A DNA stretch of 64,000 nucleotides from Pampus argenteus (Eukaryota > Chordata > Actinopteri > Scombriformes > Stromateidae), in NCBI GenBank assembly GCA_036937835.1, contig CM072866.1:13648001-13712000 (forward strand), in the 5' to 3' direction. The notes beneath the pieces were generated by a model. The model saw only the letters and a list, made by a program, of their open reading frames with translations. It did not search any database and was not told the DNA's origin. Position numbers and translations under genes: made by a program. Below, one piece after another: positions 62,725 to 64,000 of the stretch. The first letter of the stretch is position 1, and each line of letters opens with the position of its first letter.

Positions 62725-62772
62725 TCAGGTCTGATCAGTGCTCATCTCCACCCCGACTTCTGCAGTGCTGGC
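62725..62772 (-). CDS. Unknown proline-rich gene, last coding exon
   Basis: On the minus strand, after the acceptor CTGTCTGTTTCCAG, the sequence reads ASTAEVGVEMSTDQT and a TGA stop. The exon is exactly 48 bases and begins at phase 0, the phase left by the exon at 62882-63034. The acceptor has a good pyrimidine tract. I do not recognise the protein. The tail is acidic and Ser/Thr-rich. Confidence 0.6.
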   Translation of the reverse strand, partial: ASTAEVGVEMSTDQT

Positions 62773-62881
62773 CTGGAAACAGACAGACGGTTAATAGTGT
62801 GGTCGGCCAATTATGCCAGACAAATGTACAGGTCCTAATTAAAGTTAGTTAAAATGAACATCTGTTGAACTGGTGGTCTAC

Positions 62882-63034
62882 CTGTGGAGCATTAAGTGCC
62901 TGTGGTGCAGGGGCAGTTTCCTGGACTGGATGGGATTTGTCATCACAATCAGAGAAATTTTCTTCTTCTCCATGTGACAGTGAAGGCTGGTGTCCATTTT
63001 GCACAGTGTGGTGTGGAGACGGAGCAACTGCACC
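62882..63034 (-). CDS. Unknown proline-rich gene, third coding exon
   Basis: A 153-base minus-strand segment (51 codons, phase 0 at both ends) with acceptor ACATGCAG and donor GTAGAC. It encodes GAVAPSPHHTVQNGHQPSL, SHGEEENFSDCDDKSHPV and QETAPAPQALNAPQ: an acidic patch (GEEENFSDCDD, possible CK2 sites) between Pro/Gln/His-rich parts. It looks like a disordered protein. The opposite strand has a 135-codon open frame, which I regard as a shadow of this gene. No known family was recognised. Confidence 0.6.
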
Positions 63035-63115
63035 CTGCATGTTGGGAGATTTTACAGGTAAATCCTTTCAGAGTTCCACAATAACACTACTACAGATTGT
63101 GGAGGAGACATTTAC

Positions 63116-63280
63116 CTGTGCTCCACAGTTTGGTGAGGGTCTTGTCTCTTGGATTGGGGGGCTACGATTAAATGGTAATGCTGCGTGTAAAGGGCGTGGT
63201 GGGGAACTATGTTTTTTAGGATGGATTCCAAAGGATGGAGGAGTTGGTGGCGGTGGTGGTGGTGGTGGGTGAACTGTATC
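63116..63280 (-). CDS. Unknown proline-rich gene, second coding exon
   Basis: A 165-base minus-strand segment (55 codons, phase 0 to phase 0) with acceptor CCATCAAG and donor GTAAAT. It encodes DTVH, a run of eight prolines, TPPSFGIHPKKHSSPPRPL, then HAALPFNRSPPIQETRPS and PNCGAQ. The polyproline run is a potential ligand for SH3, WW, EVH1 or profilin domains. The three exons of exact codon multiples, all phase 0, are the main evidence for a real gene. The acceptor lacks a strong pyrimidine tract. Confidence 0.6.
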
Positions 63281-63584
63281 CTTGATGGATGAAAAATGAC
63301 ATTATAGTTAGTCATCCCTGTCTGATAATACATGTTCTGACTGGAATGAAGCTGAAACATGATACTGGGACATATACTATATAAGAGTATCTTAAACTAT
63401 AACCAAAGGTGATGCTAACAGGTTAGGGTCAGGGTCATACTAGACACAACAGAAAAAAGAACACCTTGTATAATGACTGGGGAGCAAAATATACATATTT
63501 CAATATTACACACAGTACAACTAGTTAATCATTTATAATAAAAAAAATATTTGGTGATTAACTGACTAAGTTAGTCACATTTAC

Positions 63585-63638
63585 AGTGTTTTTAGCATCA
63601 AACTCGCTCTTCACATCATAGTGTTGTATATACTGCAT
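63585..63638 (-). CDS. Unknown proline-rich gene, candidate first coding exon
   Basis: A 54-base minus-strand segment from ATG, MQYIQHYDVKSEFDAKNT, ending at a GTAAAT donor in phase 0, which joins the exon at 63280 in frame. An in-frame stop (TAA, about 63694) lies upstream with no other ATG between. The ATG context is weak, and a possible acceptor (CATATGCAG) overlaps it, so the exon may instead continue from further upstream. With this start the whole protein would be about 139 residues. Confidence 0.4.
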
Positions 63639-63639
63639 A

Positions 63640-63760
63640 TGACTGATGATCGGTTTAGGACTACAGGGGCCAGAAGAGGCGCATGCGCACAGTTAATTAA
63701 ACACTTCGACACAGTAAAATAATTAATCTGGTGTCAGGTGGCGTCACCTCTTCCTCCTCT
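63640..63760. promoter_or_regulatory. Candidate bidirectional promoter with NRF1-like palindrome
   Basis: GGCGCATGCGCAC at 63679-63691 matches the NRF1 consensus (YGCGCAYGCGCR) except for the first base. A CRE-type half site (GTGACGCCA on the minus strand, around 63740) lies nearby. NRF1 sites mark many TATA-less, often bidirectional, housekeeping promoters. It stands 40 bases upstream of the ATG of the minus-strand gene and upstream of a possible plus-strand first exon. Function is inferred. Confidence 0.45.
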
Positions 63761-63858
63761 TACCATCTCAGTCCTTCAGATGTCTTCAGTCAACCACCTG
63801 GTCGGAAACTGAGCAGGACTACAGACAAACGGGTCGTTAAAAAGACGCAACACTGACG
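63760..63858 (+). other. Possible non-coding first exon of a plus-strand gene
   Basis: A stretch of unique sequence ends in a good donor, GACG then GTATGT, at 63859, and is followed by AT-rich intron-like sequence to the window end. No convincing coding start was seen, so it would be 5' UTR. The next gene lies outside the window. Its start is arbitrary. Confidence 0.25.
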
Positions 63859-64000
63859 GTATGTATATATATTTCCTATCTGGGACCTTTGCAGTGTTGT
63901 TTGTCGGTGTTGGTTTACTGCAGCCTTTCTTATTATGCTGCCACCTACGGTATCGGAGTGTGTAACGTCAACAAACAACAAACACTAACGAAACAAACGA

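Noticed and set aside
62865..63272. 135-codon plus-strand open frame with a poly-Gly end
   Set aside because: It is antisense to the minus-strand exons. The glycine run is the complement of the CCA proline codons, and the minus strand has consistent splice sites and phases whereas the plus strand does not.

Overview
The window is vertebrate nuclear DNA, almost certainly from a ray-finned (teleost) fish. It has widely spaced GT-AG exons, very many long (CA)n, (GT)n and (CT)n microsatellites, and transposon relics of types common in fish (hAT, pogo-like, Tc1-like). No bacterial-style genes, rRNA, CRISPR array or phage was seen.

The main gene is the 3' two thirds of a plus-strand Nuclear Factor I gene, identified as nfix. 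Nine coding exons lie between 38173 and 55975. Their junction phases agree at every step and the protein ends in SWFL, the NFIX C-terminus. By the usual vertebrate numbering they are exons 3-11. They give 313 residues of the proline/serine-rich transactivation half. The exon for the DNA-binding domain is upstream of the window, so bases 1-38172 are the 3' part of the large intron before exon 3. I cannot tell whether this is the a or b fish paralogue. A long 3' UTR follows, with the best poly(A) signal at 60869.

Two extra candidate exons fit the nfix reading frame and have plausible splice sites: a 36-nt microexon (39518-39553) and a 75-nt cassette (41075-41149) with a SUMO-type IKHE motif. 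I know of no counterpart in NFIX, and they are among the most interesting items here.

Intron layout: the upstream intron (1-38172) holds microsatellites, purine or pyrimidine tracts, a SINE-like tail (2280-2455), a 45-bp element present twice in opposite orientation 17 kb apart (1145-1189 and 18212-18256), a hAT element with perfect 8-bp target duplications (30130-31887) containing a pogo-like piece and a near-perfect 59-nt hairpin, a Tc1-like relic (about 32370-32925), and a promoter-like block with tandem YY1-type motifs (36180-36480).

Downstream of nfix are a second Tc1-like relic (about 61255-62045) and a compact minus-strand gene (62725-63638). That gene is read as four phase-0 exons encoding a proline-rich protein of about 139 residues that I do not recognise. 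Beside its 5' end is an NRF1-like palindrome (63679-63690), and a possible plus-strand non-coding first exon ends at 63858. Together these suggest a bidirectional promoter.
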